NCBI GenBank assembly: GCA_947165745.1
Contig: CAMVBO010000132.1
Location: 1-5,800, forward strand
Source: an uncultured Clostridia bacterium
GTDB taxonomy: Bacteria > Bacillota_A > Clostridia > Christensenellales > Aristaeellaceae
Length of the DNA: 5,800 nt
Direction of reading: 5' to 3'
Of this stretch, positions 4,296-5,800 are shown piece by piece. How positions within the stretch are numbered: the stretch's first letter is position 1; every line of letters starts with the position of its first letter. The notes beneath the pieces were generated by a model, which was not told the origin of the DNA, ran no database searches, and was given only the letters and a program-made list of their open reading frames with translations. The translations under genes and the position numbers were made by a program.

Positions 4296-5800
4296 TCATG
4301 CGTCGATCGTCGACACCGTCAGCGTGGTCTCCTCCAGCACGTCCAGCAGCACCCGCACGGTGTCCAGGCTCGTGAACATGGTTACGTTGTTCTCGGTGGC
4401 GGCGCGGCGAATCTTCACGCCGTCGGTCAGGGCGCTGACGGAGTTGATGTTGCGGGTGTTGATGACATAGGCGATGTGACCCTGGCGCATGGATTCCATA
4501 ATCTCGTCGGAGTTGTCCTCGCCAATCTTCTTGAGCACGTGGGTGCGGATGCCCCGCTCCTTCAAATATGCGGCGGTGCCCTCGGTGGCCTCGATGTTGA
4601 AGCCCAGGTTGTAGAACCGGCGGATCAGCGGCTCGGCCTCGGCCTTGTCGCCCCGGGCGATGGTGGCGAACACCGTGCCGTAGTTCTGCAGCCGCAGCCC
4701 GGCGGCCTGCAGCGCCTTGTACAGCGCGCGGTTCAGCTTGTCGTCGTAGCCAATGGCCTCGCCGGTGGACTTCATCTCCGGCGACAGGTAGGCGTCCAGG
4801 CCCTTGATCTTGTTGAAGGAGAACACCGGCACCTTCACGTAGTAGCGCTGCTTTTCCTCCGGGTACAGGTCGAAGATGCCCTGCTCCTTCAAACTCTTTC
4901 CGAGGATGGCCTCGGTGGCGATGTCCGCCAGGGACCAGCCGGTGGCTTTGGAGAGGAACGGCACCGTGCGGGAGGAGCGGGGGTTCACCTCGATGATGTA
5001 CACATTCTCGTCCTTGTCCACGATGAACTGAATGTTGTAAAGGCCCACGATGCCGATGCCCAGGCCCAGCTTCTTGGCGTATTGCAGGATGATGCCCTTC
5101 ACCTTGTTGGAGATGGAGAAGGAGGGGTAGACCGAGATGGAGTCGCCGGAGTGGATGCCGGTGCGCTCCACCAGCTCCATGATGCCGGGCACGAACACGT
5201 CGCGGCCGTCGCAGATGGCGTCCACCTCCACTTCCTTGCCCTGGATGTAGTGGTCCACCAGCACGGGCTTGTCCGCGTCGATCTCCACGGCTTCCTTCAA
5301 ATAGCGGCGCAGCTGCTGTTCGTTGGCCACGATCTGCATGGCCCGCCCGCCCAGCACAAAGCTCGGCCGCACCAGCACCGGATAGCCGATTTCACTCGCG
5401 GCGGCCACGCCCTCTTCCACGTTGGTCACCGCGCGGCCCTGGGGCTGGGGGATGTTCAGCTGCTTGAGGATCTCCTCGAAGGAACCCCGGTCCTCGGCCC
5501 GCTCGATGGCGGCGCAGTCGGTGCCGATCAGCTTCACGCCCCGCTCCATCAGCGGCTGGGCCAGGTTGATGGCCGTCTGGCCGCCCAGGGAGGTGATCAC
5601 GCCCTCGGGCTGCTCGAAGTCGATGACGTTCATCACGTCCTCCGGCGTCAGAGGCTCGAAATACAGCTTGTCGCTGGTCTTGTAGTCGGTGGAGACGGTC
5701 TCCGGGTTGTTGTTGATGATAATGGCCTCATAGCCGTTGCGGCGAATGGTCTGCACCGCGTGGACGGTGGAGTAGTCGAACTCCACGCCCTGGCCGATGC
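4296..5800 (-). CDS. carB: Carbamoyl-phosphate synthase large subunit, C-terminal half (gene begins beyond the right edge)
   Basis: CarB makes carbamoyl phosphate from bicarbonate, two ATP and ammonia delivered by CarA. The 500 visible residues cover the second ATP-grasp half (carbamate phosphorylation) and the allosteric domain of a protein usually near 1070 residues. The reading enters at IGQGVEFDY, the start of the second synthetase unit. Counting from the GTG-encoded valine at 5786: TSLGGQTAINLA (65-76), VLVRPSFVLGGRAM (137-150, ATP-grasp loop), GKEVEVDAICDG (183-194), IHSGDSISVYP (211-221) and IIEVNPRSSRTVPF (264-277, metal ligands). KVPVFSFNKI (318-327) closes the ATP-grasp half. From about 370 the MGS-like regulatory domain follows, with EATEGTAAYL (399-408) and VINTRNINS (441-449) forming the likely nucleotide effector site; UMP inhibition is typical of the family. 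The TGA at 4296-4298 is followed at once by a hairpin. The internal GTG at 5786 is not a start. Confidence 0.97.
   Translation of the reverse strand, partial: IGQGVEFDYSTVHAVQTIRRNGYEAIIINNNPETVSTDYKTSDKLYFEPLTPEDVMNVIDFEQPEGVITSLGGQTAINLAQPLMERGVKLIGTDCAAIERAEDRGSFEEILKQLNIPQPQGRAVTNVEEGVAAASEIGYPVLVRPSFVLGGRAMQIVANEQQLRRYLKEAVEIDADKPVLVDHYIQGKEVEVDAICDGRDVFVPGIMELVERTGIHSGDSISVYPSFSISNKVKGIILQYAKKLGLGIGIVGLYNIQFIVDKDENVYIIEVNPRSSRTVPFLSKATGWSLADIATEAILGKSLKEQGIFDLYPEEKQRYYVKVPVFSFNKIKGLDAYLSPEMKSTGEAIGYDDKLNRALYKALQAAGLRLQNYGTVFATIARGDKAEAEPLIRRFYNLGFNIEATEGTAAYLKERGIRTHVLKKIGEDNSDEIMESMRQGHIAYVINTRNINSVSALTDGVKIRRAATENNVTMFTSLDTVRVLLDVLEETTLTVSTIDA

Noticed and set aside
4141..4470. A plus-strand open frame across the repeat array and the carB end
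   Set aside because: It is made of repeat DNA plus antisense carB; there is no ribosome binding site and no domain.

Overview
The window is the downstream part of a de novo pyrimidine (UMP) biosynthesis operon. Every gene I can support lies on the minus strand. In transcription order, from the right edge to the left, they are: the C-terminal half of carB (gene start beyond the right edge), a GNAT-family acetyltransferase, pyrK, pyrD, pyrF, pyrE and the first 126 codons of pyrB (gene end beyond the left edge). The DNA is visibly GC-rich, with GCC, CTG, GGC and ATC codons dominating, and strong AGGAGG-type ribosome binding sites precede most starts. A class 1B dihydroorotate dehydrogenase with its PyrK iron-sulfur partner, Bacillus-type PyrE and PyrF, and carB-pyrK-pyrD-pyrF-pyrE gene order together suggest a GC-rich member of the Bacillota, probably of the Clostridia. 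I cannot name a genus from the sequence.

Layout by region. 1-379: pyrB, N-terminal part. 376-1017: pyrE, overlapping pyrB by an ATGA junction. 1018-1205: an intergenic gap of about 190 bases made almost entirely of repeats and inverted repeats. 1206-1910: pyrF. 1903-2820: pyrD, overlapping pyrF by 8 bases. 2814-3536: pyrK, overlapping pyrD by 7 bases. 3556-4080: the GNAT gene, 19 bases before pyrK. 4081-4295: a second repeat-filled gap, an array of small hairpins separated by TGAATTG/CAATTCA heptamers. 4296-5800: carB, C-terminal half. No RNA gene, CRISPR array, insertion sequence transposase or credible plus-strand gene is visible.

Functionally, CarB makes carbamoyl phosphate and PyrB condenses it with aspartate. 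PyrD and PyrK oxidise dihydroorotate to orotate and pass the electrons to NAD+. PyrE adds phosphoribose to give OMP, and PyrF decarboxylates OMP to UMP, which typically feeds back on the C-terminal domain of CarB. Dihydroorotase (pyrC), carA and any pyrR or leader attenuator must lie outside the window.

The enzymes are ordinary. What stands out is that an otherwise tightly packed operon is interrupted at exactly two places, and both gaps are filled by structured repeats. One of them lies next to an acetyltransferase with no evident pyrimidine role. The carB-GNAT array is the most interesting feature: its hairpin stems differ in sequence from unit to unit yet remain self-complementary, while the spacer heptamer stays constant.
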